64,000 bases of DNA, taken from assembly GCF_036711975.1 (NCBI RefSeq), contig NC_091973.1, forward strand, positions 6,262,001-6,326,000, read 5' to 3'. This stretch comes from Onthophagus taurus (taxonomy: Eukaryota > Arthropoda > Insecta > Coleoptera > Scarabaeidae). The notes beneath the pieces are model-generated. The model was given only the letters and a program-made list of their open reading frames with translations. It made no database searches and was not told the DNA's origin. Positions 46,186 to 56,424 of the stretch are shown here, in pieces. Within the stretch, counting starts at the first letter, position 1. Each line of letters opens with the position of its first letter. The position numbers and the translations under genes were made by a program.

Positions 46186-48455
46186 TTAAAATGACGTCAT
46201 AACTTTTCTAACGCAATCGGAAACAAATTTATCCTCAGTTGAATCATTGGTGGATCCTCTTAAATAATACTCAAGGGAATTAATTGCGTCTTCAGAAAAT
46301 TTCCTGCCTTTTAACGATGTCAAAACTTTCGCCTCCCCGGTAAATCCACTTTTACTCAAACCGGGCGGCACAAACATAGTTACACCTTTAATACGACCAT
46401 TCTCCACCGACATATTTATGGTTAATTCGGAAGAAACTCCAGCGGTGTTTTTCAATATCGCGTTTGGTACGTGAAAAGAACGAGTGATTGTAAAATTTGG
46501 TGTTTTTCCATAGTTCCAATCCCATTTTGAGAGCTCATCACGAATCTCCATTAAACCTAAAAAATGCAATTGACGCATTTTATAACATTGCCAAAAAAAT
46601 AAATGTTTTACGTAAAACCATTATAAAATGTAATAATAACTTTATGCGATAAAATGATAACGAATTTTATTAATACTGAAATGAATAGAGAGGGAAAATG
46701 AAAAAATGAGAAAAAGAAAAAAAGGGTGATGTTGAGACTTGAGAGAGCGAAAATAGTAGGATGAGGACTTTGCCCTGTCACCTTGGAGTGTACTTTGTGA
46801 AATATAAAGCGAGAACTGGTTGCCAGGAGAGACGTTACGTCACCCGCGATAAAAGTACAAAGTACATCCATGAGAATAACAAATGTTTTAAAACCACACA
46901 TGATAATATAATTTCTTTTTACCGGGAAACCATTTCTCAGTGGGGTTAATCATGTTGAATCCTTTTTGTTGGTTTGCCAAATCTTTTCCACCATCTTTAA
47001 GGGTCAATGCTTCCGTTCGTAAAAATTCCCAACCAATTGCTGACAATAAACTTTCCACGTTAATCTTGTAATTTTCATCAGACAAATTCATATACTTCAT
47101 CGTTGTTTTTGGCTGTAAAAATATATATAAAAAAAGTTGTTTACTTTTTGTGCGCCAAAGATAAGATAAGAAATATACAGTGTTTTAATAATAATATTGC
47201 GCGTTATCTTTCGAGTGTTAAGAAACAACATTTTAAGTTAAACCTTAAATTCTACGTTTGAACCCTAACTCAGTTTTAAAATTATTAAATCATCTTGCTG
47301 ATACTTGCATATTTCGGGTTAATTTATGGATGTTGATTCTTTTGTAAAAACAATTTAAAGTTACAACTAGCAACAAGCTTTCAAAAAGTAATAAAACGAC
47401 TTTAACGAGTAACGGTTTTATGATTTAGAAAGAGAAATATTTTTACTCATTTTGAGAAAATCATAAATTGAAATTTTTGTGAATCATTATAAAATAAGTT
47501 ATAGTAAAATTATAAGCTTTCTAATGAAAGAAACCGATTTTGAAAATATCTTTTAGTTTTTGAGATATTAATTTTTACACATAATCTTGGAAAATTATTA
47601 AAAATGTTTTTGACTCCCTTGGTATTGATACAACTTTTAGGTTGGCTTGAAAATTCTTGTAGTTGTTTACATCTTTTTATATCTTATTAATTACATTCTT
47701 TTCTGATGATGTAATTAAATTTTAAAACCGGTGTTGATTCAAAATAACTTTTAATGTTAGTCTCTTTGCATAAAATGTAAAATCCTATTTTTAAAAATTG
47801 GCAATTCAAAATTGTCCGAAAATAGCGTTCCTTACCTCAGTTTTGCAAAGGGCATCAACAAGGTCAGGTTTGTTCACGTTCACAAGTAAGGAACAATGAA
47901 GATAAGAGCTATTATCGCCGATTTTTGACGCAGCATTTGACACCTAAATAATAAATAAAAAAATCTTTTTTTTAACTTTTTTGAAATACTTTTTACCTTA
48001 TAATTTCGTATCATTAAATCGTTGTTGAGAGCTAAATTGGTTTTTAAGGTATATTCCCTAAAAAGAGCTCGACGAAGTATTTCCATGTTATATAAAGAGT
48101 CGTGGTCTTGGGTTGAAGTGAAAAAGGTTGCATTTAAATTGCCGTGATCCTGATAAGAGGCCGTTCCGTTAATAATTCTTCGAGCAAGTTTAACCCCATT
48201 TTCGGCCAAATGTTTATGATTTTTAATGTTAGTTTCAACCCATGGGTTTTGGGTATGTCCTATGACGATGCTTGGATCATTTTTCGTTAATAACATAACG
48301 TGGTGATCTTTAAAATCGAAATTTTGGTACAACCATTGCTCTAAAGCGAGATTGGTGTAGACGTCGTTCGATTGAGATATAAATACTGATTTTTTGATCG
48401 AACGAGACTTTAAAACGGCAGTGATTTTGTTTACTTTAGATCGTGCTAAAGCCAT
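46186..48455 (-). CDS. LIPT1: Lipoyltransferase 1, mitochondrial
   Basis: LIPT1 transfers lipoate to the E2 subunits of 2-oxoacid dehydrogenases in mitochondria. Exons: 48455-47997, 47943-47836, 47112-46923 and 46556-46186, with matching phases, giving 375 residues (human 373). The N-terminus is basic (MALARSKVNKITAVLKSRSIKK), as in a targeting peptide. Family stretches: FISQSNDVYTNLALEQWLY, NDPSIVIGHTQNPWVE, KLARRIINGTASYQDHGN, NDLMIRNYKVSNAASKIGDN with the substrate-binding Lys, WEFLRTEALTL and WDWNYGKTPNFTI. The usual glycine-rich RRxSGGGTVYHD loop reads RRIINGTASYQD here, a notable departure in the lipoyl-binding site. A small gene or uORF lies just upstream on the same strand. Confidence 0.93.
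47113..47835. other. LIPT1 intron 2
   Basis: 723 bases of AT-rich intron between exons 2 and 3 of the minus-strand LIPT1 gene. No repeat or gene was recognised. Confidence 0.5.
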
Positions 48456-48517
48456 TTTCGCGATAAATTTTTCTTTATCACTGTTTTTTAATCAACAAGG
48501 AAAAAGGAATAAGTCTT

Positions 48518-48523
48518 TTTATT
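48518..48523 (-). terminator. Candidate polyadenylation signal of the small transcription unit
   Basis: AATAAA on the minus strand, 102 bases after the stop codon of the 46-residue ORF and 63 bases before the LIPT1 start codon. If used, it would end a ~450 base transcript. Confidence 0.4.
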
Positions 48524-48624
48524 ACTTAAAAAAATGTCTTAACTAAAACAGTCTTAGCACCAAGAAAATTCTCCGTAGCTGTTATGCCTTAAATGTATTT
48601 TTTTGAATTTTTTGGTGGTTTGAT

Positions 48625-48765
48625 TTATTCAGCGTCCGTGTGCGAGGCAGCTAAAGAAATCAAATAATCGTGGACGGTGATGGTTTGATGGAGCCACTTC
48701 CACGTTTGGTGTAGCCCGTTAATACGGCAACGTATACCGACGCAATCTCCACAGCTATTGAGCAT
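48625..48765 (-). CDS. Unrecognised 46-residue protein (small gene or LIPT1 upstream ORF)
   Basis: The first ATG downstream of a canonical TATA/initiator promoter opens a 46-codon frame. The protein has three cysteines near the start (MLNSCGDCVGIRCRINGL), a Trp-Lys-Trp with flanking histidines (HQTWKWLHQTITVHDY) and an acidic end. Base composition is much richer in GC than the surroundings and third positions vary, as in real coding sequence. The frame stays open upstream to a TGA at about 48849, so a non-AUG extension is possible. There is no membrane segment. I do not recognise the family. It could be an independent gene ending at 48518, or an uORF in the LIPT1 leader, since the LIPT1 ATG follows 170 bases after its stop. 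Confidence 0.55.
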   Translation of the reverse strand: MLNSCGDCVGIRCRINGLHQTWKWLHQTITVHDYLISLAASHTDAE

Positions 48766-48954
48766 CACTCCCTTAGGTTCCAGGGTGCGGTTAAAAAACT
48801 TATTCGAGTCCCGTAAAAACGAAAAACGAACTCACAGGAAAACACAAACGTGCTAAAACTATTCAAATTCAGGTCGATTCGAACACGATTAAACCTTTTC
48901 TTCTTCCCTCGCGCGAACTTTCGTTTCGTTTCGTTTCGACAGCAAACACACGAC

Positions 48955-48988
48955 TGATACTAAATTTAGATATTTACCGTTTTATATA
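48955..48988 (-). promoter_or_regulatory. TATA plus initiator core promoter
   Basis: On the minus strand TATATAAA (48988-48981) is followed by an arthropod initiator TCAGTC (48956-48951 region). The T of TATAAA lies at -31 relative to the initiator A at 48955, the canonical spacing. It faces the 46-residue ORF and LIPT1. TATA-plus-Inr promoters usually serve regulated rather than housekeeping genes. Confidence 0.75.
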
Positions 48989-49470
48989 AGCGTTAACGCG
49001 ACAAAAATAAAACCCAACTGGCGCTTATCGTTTGATAAAAACTTGCAAACTCCACCTACTTGAATCTCTCACTTCTATCTGGTTACTGTTTATTTATTCA
49101 ATGTCTAGATGACAGATCACAAATATTTCTAAACATACACAACCAGTTTATCCCACTTCCTTTCACAACATTACATTTCTTTCATCTTTTTTAATTATAT
49201 TCGGTTTCACTTAAACTAATTTTATTACAATTCCTTATATTTATTTTATTTATCATTTAATTCAACCATTTTTGTATTTCTTATTTTTAAATAAATTCCT
49301 CAAATAATCATTAATCTTTGGTGTTTACTAAGTTTCCTATCTTTTTAGGGGTCACCTTCTATAAGTTTTAATGGCACATAGATGGCGTTTTCGCATTATC
49401 TTGGATTATTCTAGAGCCCTGTAATTCCTGATTCATCCCTACAACATATCTGGGTATATTGTTATGCTGG
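48989..49470. other. Spacer left of the repeat/LINE region
   Basis: AT-rich spacer. An AGATGGCG motif is at about 49379. No gene is seen. Confidence 0.4.
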
Positions 49471-49622
49471 AGAACCTATTATATAGAATACGAATTTAGG
49501 TATTCTATATAATGCCTAGGTAATGTATAAAATACCTGAGGTGTCTAGGCAATGTATGAAATATTAAGTAATGTATATGTTACCGTTAATCTGTATAATT
49601 CAGGTACTCTATACAATGCCTA

Positions 49623-49627
<5 letters not shown>
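49471..49627. repeat. Left part of an interrupted AT-rich repeat (TGTATAAAATACC family)
   Basis: Motifs GCCTAGGTAATGTATAAAAT, ACCTGAGGTGTCTAGGCAAT and GTATGAAATATTA recur at 52035-52095 on the other side of a LINE. The repeat was probably one unit split by that LINE. Confidence 0.7.
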
Positions 49628-49665
<38 letters not shown>

Positions 49666-52035
49666 TATTGAGCTTCTCAATTACAATAATAAAGTAACAG
49701 TATCCTTTTTACATTAAATGTGCTCAATATGAGTTAGTTCGGTTTTCACCGTTCTTCCACCAACCCATCACAACAAAAAGAAAAACAAAACAATAATTTC
49801 AATTACATAACCGTAATCGCAGTGTAACATACATACATTATAACCTAATAAATCTAATCAAAATTCATGCCACAAAAGACCGATGCAAACAAAAGAAAAA
49901 TATCTATCACTTCTACAGATTCCCGTGTCCCTGTATTAACACTGTCCTTAATCGCCTCTTAAACTGCCACTCAGACGAGCACACTCCAACATTCATAATA
50001 ATATCATTAAATATTTTACTAATTTGATAGGTAAAACTGTTTTTAAAGAATTCAGTTCTGTGTATGGGCGGCGTTATCGTACCTTTAAATCTTATATTAA
50101 GATTGTGCACGTCCGAGCGGAAGGTAATTTTATCATACAAATATGCAGGTTTTTCCTTGGTGACCACATTGCGAAACAACAATGCCGAGTGCGCCAAACG
50201 TCGCGACTGCATGTCCATCCAGCCGATTTCCGACAGTTTACTACTTACATGGTCCCTTCGCCTCAACCCAAACAATAGTCTTATACAGGAGTTTTGAACT
50301 TTTTGAATTTTAGACTTAAGTACACAAGACAAAAACGGATAATACAAGCAATCCGCAAAATTAAAGTGCGATAACACTATGCTGTCACATAGTAATCATT
50401 TAGTTGTTCTATTGATGTACTCTCGGTTGCAATAAATCAATTTCAATGACGCATATGCTTTTTGTACACACTTATTAACATGAGAATCAAACTTTAAATT
50501 TTCGTCAAGAATTACTCCTAAGTCTTTTGCTGATTTACTAATTATCAATTGCTTATTGTTGATTTCAATTTTGATTTTATTTTGTAATTTAATTTTAAGT
50601 TTTTTGGGACCAAACAGCATTAATTCTGTTTTTTGCGGGTTGATGCAAAGGCCATGCCCCTCGGAAACCCGTACCAACCTTTGCAAGTCTTCATTAATTT
50701 TTGCGCACGCCACATCCACCTCCGATTCAGTGAATGAATGGTATATTTGTGTGTCGTCAGCATACCAATGGGCATTGCAATACCGAATTCTGTCTTTGAA
50801 TTGACTTGTGTATATACTATACAACAAGGGAGATATCATTGATCCCTGAGGACATCCGACCTTGACAAATGACGGCTTAGAAAAGCGACCATTTATCACG
50901 ACTTGCGGTTCCCTATCAGACAAGTAACTCATCAAAAGACCTACTGCTGGTTGACTCACCCCAATGTGATACAAAATTGAGGACAACATTTTATGATTCA
51001 TCCTGTCAAATGCCTTCGAATAATCAAGCAAACACAGTACCGTTACTTTACCGCTATCGGACGCCCTCAGTACATCATCCACTATGTTAAGCAAAGCCGT
51101 AGCGCAGCCATAACCCGCTCTGAAACCAGATTGCGTTTCTGGCAACAATTTATGTTTGTAAACAAACGCCTGGAGCTGCTCACACATAATTTTCTCCAGC
51201 ACCTTAGACAACACTGGTAGAATGCTAATCGGACGTAAATCAGCAAATGAATCTGGCTTTTTTTTCTTTGGTAATGGAACTATTTTCGCCTTTTTCCAAG
51301 CGTCTGGAAATCGACCGTCCGACAAACAGCAATTAACTATGTCTTTAATTTGAGGTATTATGTGAGGGCAACAGTAATTAATCATTTTAATATTAAGTCC
51401 ATCTAATCCTGTGGCGTTACTTCTTATGCAGTTAATAACTTCCTCTATTTTAGCATCACTGACACATTCAAAATTGAAAATATGTTTTGTGACTACATTA
51501 TTCATATAAGATTGATATAGATCTCTGTCAATGTCCCCATTCAGAGGAGCTATATTTGTGAAATAGTTGTTAATTTGATCCGAGTCAGCAAGCTGCTCAG
51601 GAATACTGTCAGTTGTGCGAGTTAAAATTCTACATTTCCGCAACGCTATCCATGGATTAGTTTCCAATCCCATACAATGACTAACATACGCCTTTCTTTC
51701 TCTGTTTATGGCTCCCTTTACATAATTCCTCATATCTTTATAGTATTGCCAAGACTCATTTGTTTTTAATGATCTATATTTTTTATATGCTTTATCTCGA
51801 AGCTTTTGCATTCTTCTTATTGTGTCCGTTATCCAAGGTGTCGGGGCAGCACATTCTTTAAAAGTTCGCACTGGAGCGTGAGCATCAAAAAGTGTCAGAA
51901 TATTTTCCGTCAAAAACCTTACTTTATTGTTAACATTAATCATATCAAAACTTAGAAAAAAAGGAATAGCATACAGATCCTGCAAAAACCTTTGATAAAC
52001 AAAATTTGAAAAGATACGCCTAGTGACAGAAGCAG
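49628..52035 (-). mobile_element. 5'-truncated LINE with reverse transcriptase (YADDTQIY type)
   Basis: The minus strand encodes a linker (DAHAPVRTFKECAAPTPWIT) and a full RT: GLDGLNIKMIN, KKAKIVPLPKKKKPDSFADL, LRPISILPVLSKVLEKIM, TQSGFRAGYGCATALL, LLDYSKAFDRMNH, GCPQGSMISPLLYSIY, HWYADDTQIYHSF and AKDLGVILDENL. One in-frame TGA (50398-50396) separates this 550-codon frame from a 154-codon C-terminal part without RNase H (SCIRLLFGLRRRDHVSSKL). The 3' end is a (TTA)n run, seen as (TAA)n at 49628-49661. The endonuclease is missing. The YADDTQIY box fits CR1/L2-like clades of the Jockey superfamily better than R1 or LOA. It looks fairly young: one break in ~2.1 kb. Confidence 0.9.
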
Positions 52036-53050
52036 GCAATGTAGGCAATGTATAAAATACCTGGGGTGTCTAAGCAATGTATGAAATATTATGAAGATTA
52101 TTATTATTTAGATACTTTACCTAGGTAATGTATACAATTCTTAGGGATTACATAGAGTACCTGTTGGTCGACCGGCAATGTGTAAAATAAATAGATTTCG
52201 GTCTGTATTTATCAATTTTTACTAATAATAAACTTTTTTATTACATTATTAAATTACATTAAACTTAAAATTTTTCTGGGTTAACTAACATAATGTCATT
52301 TGCTTATAAGTAATCAAGTAATAAGTATTAAAAACTTAAGAAACAAAATAATTTTGTAAAAACAAGACGTAGATCCACTGACCTCTCAGAATTGAATAAG
52401 TAAAAAAATTCTCTCTCTTCTGTTCTTGCCTTTTACACATTGCCGGCTTCGCATTCGGTATTTTATGGAATACTTAGGCAAAGTATAAAATTAATAATAT
52501 TTCATATATTACCTAAACGTTTTAGGTATTCTATAAATTAATAATTATTTGGTTATTTCTTTCCATCTCAATTTTAATGTAAATGCAATAAAACTGTGTG
52601 TATTTATAGATGGATTTTTTTATATTCAGCTCTACCGGTTTCGATCAATACATTTAATCATCTTCAGGAGCAACGTCAGTAAAAATATTTTTAAAAAACA
52701 TAATAGTTAGTTAATTAAGCTGGTATTTTCTCAATCTTGATTATTTAACTCTTCTCTTCCTTGTTACCCAGTTATTAAATCAGAAATATCCAATAAGGCT
52801 ACCATGCAACAATATGCACCATGTGTTTCTTTTATTTTTGAAATAAAAGAATGATTAAATGTATTGATCGAAACTGGTAGATCTGAAAATAAAAAAATCC
52901 ATCTATAAATACACACAGTTTTATTACATTTACATTCTATAAATTGCCTAGGTATTGTATAGAATACCAAATTATACAGATTGCCGGTAACATATACAAT
53001 TCTTAGGGATTATATAGAGTACCTGTTGGTCGACCGGCAATGTGTAAAAT
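52036..53050. repeat. Right part of the AT-rich repeat, with a second copy of its end
   Basis: TACAATTCTTAGGGATTA-type sequence followed by GAGTACCTGTTGGTCGACCG and GCAATGTGTAAAATAAATA occurs at 52130-52190 and again at 52990-53055. An inverted TTTTACACATTGCCGG lies at 52431. A 360 bp MITE sits inside (52576-52935). Family unknown. Confidence 0.7.
52576..52935. mobile_element. ~360 bp MITE with ~88 bp terminal inverted repeats
   Basis: The left arm AATGTAAATGCAATAAAACT ... ACCGGTTTCGATCAATACAT (52576-52663) is nearly the exact inverse of the right arm (52850-52935). Two small differences are ACCGGTTTC against ACCAGTTTC, and ATTCAGCTC against TTTCAGATC. No coding capacity. The ACCGGTTTCGA ... 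CATCTTCAG motif recurs at 2598-2632. Confidence 0.9.
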
Positions 53051-53278
53051 AAATATACAGGGTAATTCAAATTCGACCTCAGAAACCATAACAGATACAG
53101 AAATGATACATCTTAGAGCGCATCATTTTTCACCTACGTTTTTGGAACTAGCCGTTTTAGTTTTTAAAACAAAAAAATTACTTTTTTGTTTTTTGCCTAT
53201 AACTTATTTATTTTTCGTTTTCTCGTGAATCTGAAAAAACATTGTTAAGACAACTTTTTATGAAAAATGTCACGACAC
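53050..53278. repeat. Fragment with TATACAGGGTAATTC end
   Basis: ATATACAGGGTAATTCAAAT at 53052 is another member of the TATACAGGG-ended repeats. A short plus-strand frame inside (53040-53228) has no known domain. Confidence 0.5.
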
Positions 53279-53507
53279 TACTAGAAATTTTCTCCGACGT
53301 TTCGTTTTCGTGAAACTATCATCAGGTTAATTTATCTTTTTTAATAATTCAATGTTTTTCTAAATGAAATATACCGTATGACATATTATTGAAATCAGAA
53401 TTAATTATCCTATTTTTTTGTGTGAAAATCAAATAAAGCGTTCATAAGAAAAAATAAACCTGATGATAGTTTCACAAAAACGAAACGTTGGAGAAAATTT
53501 TTAGTAC
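53279..53507. mobile_element. ~230 bp MITE with ~50 bp terminal inverted repeats
   Basis: The left arm (53281-53328) runs AATTTTCTCCGACGTTTCGT then GTGAAACTATCATCAGGTT. The right arm (53457-53500) is its inverse, AACCTGATGATAGTTTCAC then AACGAAACGTTGGAGAAAAT. The ends are flanked by TACTAGAAA and TTTAGTAC. No ORF. Confidence 0.85.
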
Positions 53508-53609
53508 AAAAAAAGGCACCTAGTACCTTTCTGTAACTATAGTAAAATCACAATTAACTAACATAATGTAAAACTTAGGAAACAAAATAATTCTACAAAA
53601 ACAAGATGT

Positions 53610-54035
53610 ACAATTTTCGCCGATTAAGTTTTAAAAATTCGTATAAAATACAGTTCTTGGAATATGAGTTTGAAAATTTCCCAAAATGTTAATAAAAGTG
53701 TCCTCTTTCCAATGAACCAACCCGTTTTGAAAAATAAGTTTTAGTTTTTGAAAAAACAATATTTAAAATTTTCGATGTTGCAATAATTTTCAAAATTCGC
53801 TATAAAATTAATTTCTTGAAGGATCCTTGTAGAAATATCACTAATTATTAATTAAAGTATCCTGTTTTTAATGCAACAAGCCGTTTTGAAAAATCACTTT
53901 TAGTTCTTGAGAAAAAAATTTTTGAAATAATCGATAATTTTTTCGAATTTTGCCATTTTCGCCGATTAAGTTTTAAAAATTCGTATAAAATCCATTTCCT
54001 GGAATATGAGTATGAAAATCCGGCTTTTCGCAAAA
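53610..54035. repeat. ~350 bp repeat (family C), about 1.2 units
   Basis: CGCCGATTAAGTTTTAAAAA occurs at 53619 and 53965, with CAAAATTCGCTATAAAATTA between. It is the same unit as the tandem array in G6PD intron 4 (60345-61735). Confidence 0.85.
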
Positions 54036-54557
54036 TCACTATCCGTTCCATCACTAATACAGTGTATTTATGGAGTCTTACAGTCTTTAGAACTGGAACA
54101 AATATTCAAAAATTTCAGAAATTCAAATTCAGAAATTATAAAATGAAAGTCTTTCAGTTATTCTGCAAGTGTTGTCACTTCGTTTTCACTTACTTGCAAA
54201 CATCTCTTCTAATATCTCATCCAAAATGATAGAGTTCATACTAAGTTCCAAAGTATTCCTCATACAGTTCCTCATACAACTAAGTTCCAAAGAAATGTAA
54301 TCCGAAAGCGACCCAACTACATTGCAAGTCAACCTAAGCTGGAAACAACCCAACTTCAAACCAAACCAACGTTGAAGAATGCACCATAATACCTCGCTTG
54401 CGGCTGAGGCATTATAATTGATACCATATCGATACAACATTAAATAACATATATTGCAACGCCTTCAACAGCAAGGGATCTCAGCTTAATTTTACAACAA
54501 TAAACACTTTTGTTAGTTTCCTATCAGTTTAGTATTGTAGCCTTTGATCCATCTCCT

Positions 54558-54827
54558 TTACATATTCAACCTCCATCTTAAATTTTTTTTTCTTAATATG
54601 TCAGGCTCAGCCTTGAGTATCAACTTTCCTTCATTTCCTGCGTACGGTAGCTCTCCCGGAAAGTGTGCTTCCCTTTCATCATCGAATTTTGAGCACCTTA
54701 ATGTTAGTGAGAGTTGCTCTCTATGGCTTATATCAGGAGTACAGCCAGCTATGGTTGCAAAATGTTTTAAATTCTTTGCGTGGCATAATATTGTAGATTT
54801 AACTTGCGATGACATTAATTCTATCAT
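54558..54827 (-). mobile_element. hAT/ZMYM-type (DUF4371) transposase-derived fragment
   Basis: The minus strand reads HFATIAGCTPDISHREQLSL then TLRC, matching the (D)xTPDxSHxEQxSxxxRxV region of DUF4371/hAT-related transposases, here with Gly/Cys in place of the usual Asp before TPD. About 90 codons remain open. The rest of the transposase is not found. The neighbouring minus-strand frame (54440-54186) has no clear domain. Confidence 0.55.
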
Positions 54828-54879
54828 CTATTAATTTCATTTAAAGTTTGAAGCAAAGCCACACGCTTTCAAAAAGCAT

Positions 54880-55095
54880 GTAACATTTAGTCCTCAGCAA
54901 GCAGGATTTAGTCTTCTACAAGTATTTAATATTTTCCAAGCAATATCAAGTTTTATGCAAATTGCATTCAGTCTGCTACGAGTAATATTTAGTGCTCAAC
55001 AAGCAGTACCTAGTCCTTTACATGTATTTAGTCTTTTTTCTAGTAATATCCAGTCTTCTCCAAGCAATATCTAGTATTTTGCAAGCTGAATGATC
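54880..55095. repeat. Degenerate ~21-25 bp minisatellite
   Basis: ATTTAGTCTTCTACAAGTAA-like units recur about nine times with much divergence (ATTTAGTCCTCAGCAAGCAG, ATTTAGTGCTCAACAAGCAG, ATCCAGTCTTCTCCAAGCAA). One plus-strand frame stays open over most of it and gives a heptad-like FSxxQQA pattern, ending in a stop at about 55066. Confidence 0.7.
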
Positions 55096-55235
55096 TTTTT
55101 GGTACTTAAATATTGTTTACGCTGACAGGAATATAGAAATATTAGCCTCATTTAACTTGAACTAGATCTTTCTCCACAGCCATACTGCCATTATGGCATT
55201 TTCAGCAAAAATGGCTATTGTATCATATTCCACTT

Positions 55236-56379
55236 AATCTCTGGTGCGATAGGCACAACGCCAACTCTAGCAATGGAGGTTCTGCTTGGCCTATCTCCTC
55301 TGCATTTGCATATAGAGAAAGTGGCTAGAACAACCATTTACAGATTTAAGCAATATGCTCAAAACTGTTCCGACATGTCCTACCAATGGGCTGCGGAAGA
55401 CATTATACGCACTGATACTGTGCTATCAATGCCGTCAGATTTGGCGGTATCACTATCAGTGATTAATGCTCGATACCAGATTGTACTGCCTGAGCGGCAG
55501 TCCTGGATCGAAAATGAAAATTCTCTGGTTCGGGCAGACATTTGCTTGTACACAGATGGATCAAAAACGCCTTAAGGGGTAGGAGCAGGAGTATACTGCC
55601 AGACACCTCGAATTAAGCAAGCCTACAGCCTGGGTACGTACTGTACTGTATTCCAGGCGGAAGTATTTGCTATTGACATGGGTGCTAAAATCCTTCTTGA
55701 AAGAGGGGTGAAGAACATGACAGTACGAATTTTCTCAGACAGTCAAGCCGCTCTCCAGGCGCTGCAAGCCGTGAAAACGGTGTCGGCTCTGGTTAATGAT
55801 TGTAAGAGAACATTAAACACACTGAGTTGTGATAACAGAGTCTCTCTGATCTGGGTCCCGGGTCACTCTGGGGTTGCTGGCAATGAAGCGGCAGATAAGC
55901 TAGCACGAGATGGCAGCGCTGAAGCGTTTGTGGGACCGGAACCAGCAGTTGGTGTATCATTTGCGATGGCCAAATATAGGATTGGACTGTGGGCTGAAGA
56001 GAGACTACTGTGGACCAGTTCTCCTGGAATGAGACATGCTAAGGTGTTTATTAACATCGCCACTGTCAAACACGGGAATATTTTAGGACTTGCCCGTAGT
56101 AGCATAAAAGTTCTAATGGGCACTGCCGATTAAAAGCACACCTCAACTTGTTGGGTTTAGCCGACGATGTTGAATGCCGACTATGTGCGGAGGAAGCAGA
56201 GACGGTTGAGCATGTTTTATGCCACTGCCCTGCCGTTAACCGTATCAGATTCTCGATTTTTGGGTCGCAGTTTATCCCCTCAAAAGATCTGAATGACCTT
56301 TCGCTGAGCAAGGTATTAATGTTCGTTAAGAGCATTGAGCCTACCCGATATGTATTCTATGTAATGTAATGTAATGTAA
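55236..56379 (+). mobile_element. 5'-truncated LINE with RNase H (3' portion)
   Basis: The plus strand encodes the post-RT region (MEVLLGLSPLHLHIEKVA), RNase H (YTDGSKTP, QAEVFAIDMGAK, IFSDSQAALQAL, IWVPGHSGVAGNEAADKLA) and a CCHC-like end (CRLCAEEAETVEHVLCHCPA). The 3' tail is GTAATGTAATGTAATGTAA (56361-56379). A TAA stop interrupts RNase H at 55573-55575, and a frameshift lies near 56130. An 11-bp target-site duplication, ATATTCCACTT (55225-55235 and 56380-56390), brackets it. Clade R1/LOA/I-like. Confidence 0.92.
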
Positions 56380-56424
56380 ATATTCCACTTCAGGAGGACT
56401 AGAGTACACTGCTTTCTGGTACTT

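Noticed and set aside
49628-49661. (TAA)n microsatellite as an independent feature
   Set aside because: It is the 3' tail of the minus-strand LINE.
53450-53500. CTGATGA ... GAAAC words resembling a hammerhead ribozyme core
   Set aside because: The bases after CTGATGA and before GAAAC cannot form the required stem II closing pair; the words are explained by the MITE inverted repeat.
56066-56335. 89-codon minus-strand open frame
   Set aside because: Antisense to the RNase H-bearing LINE; a shadow.
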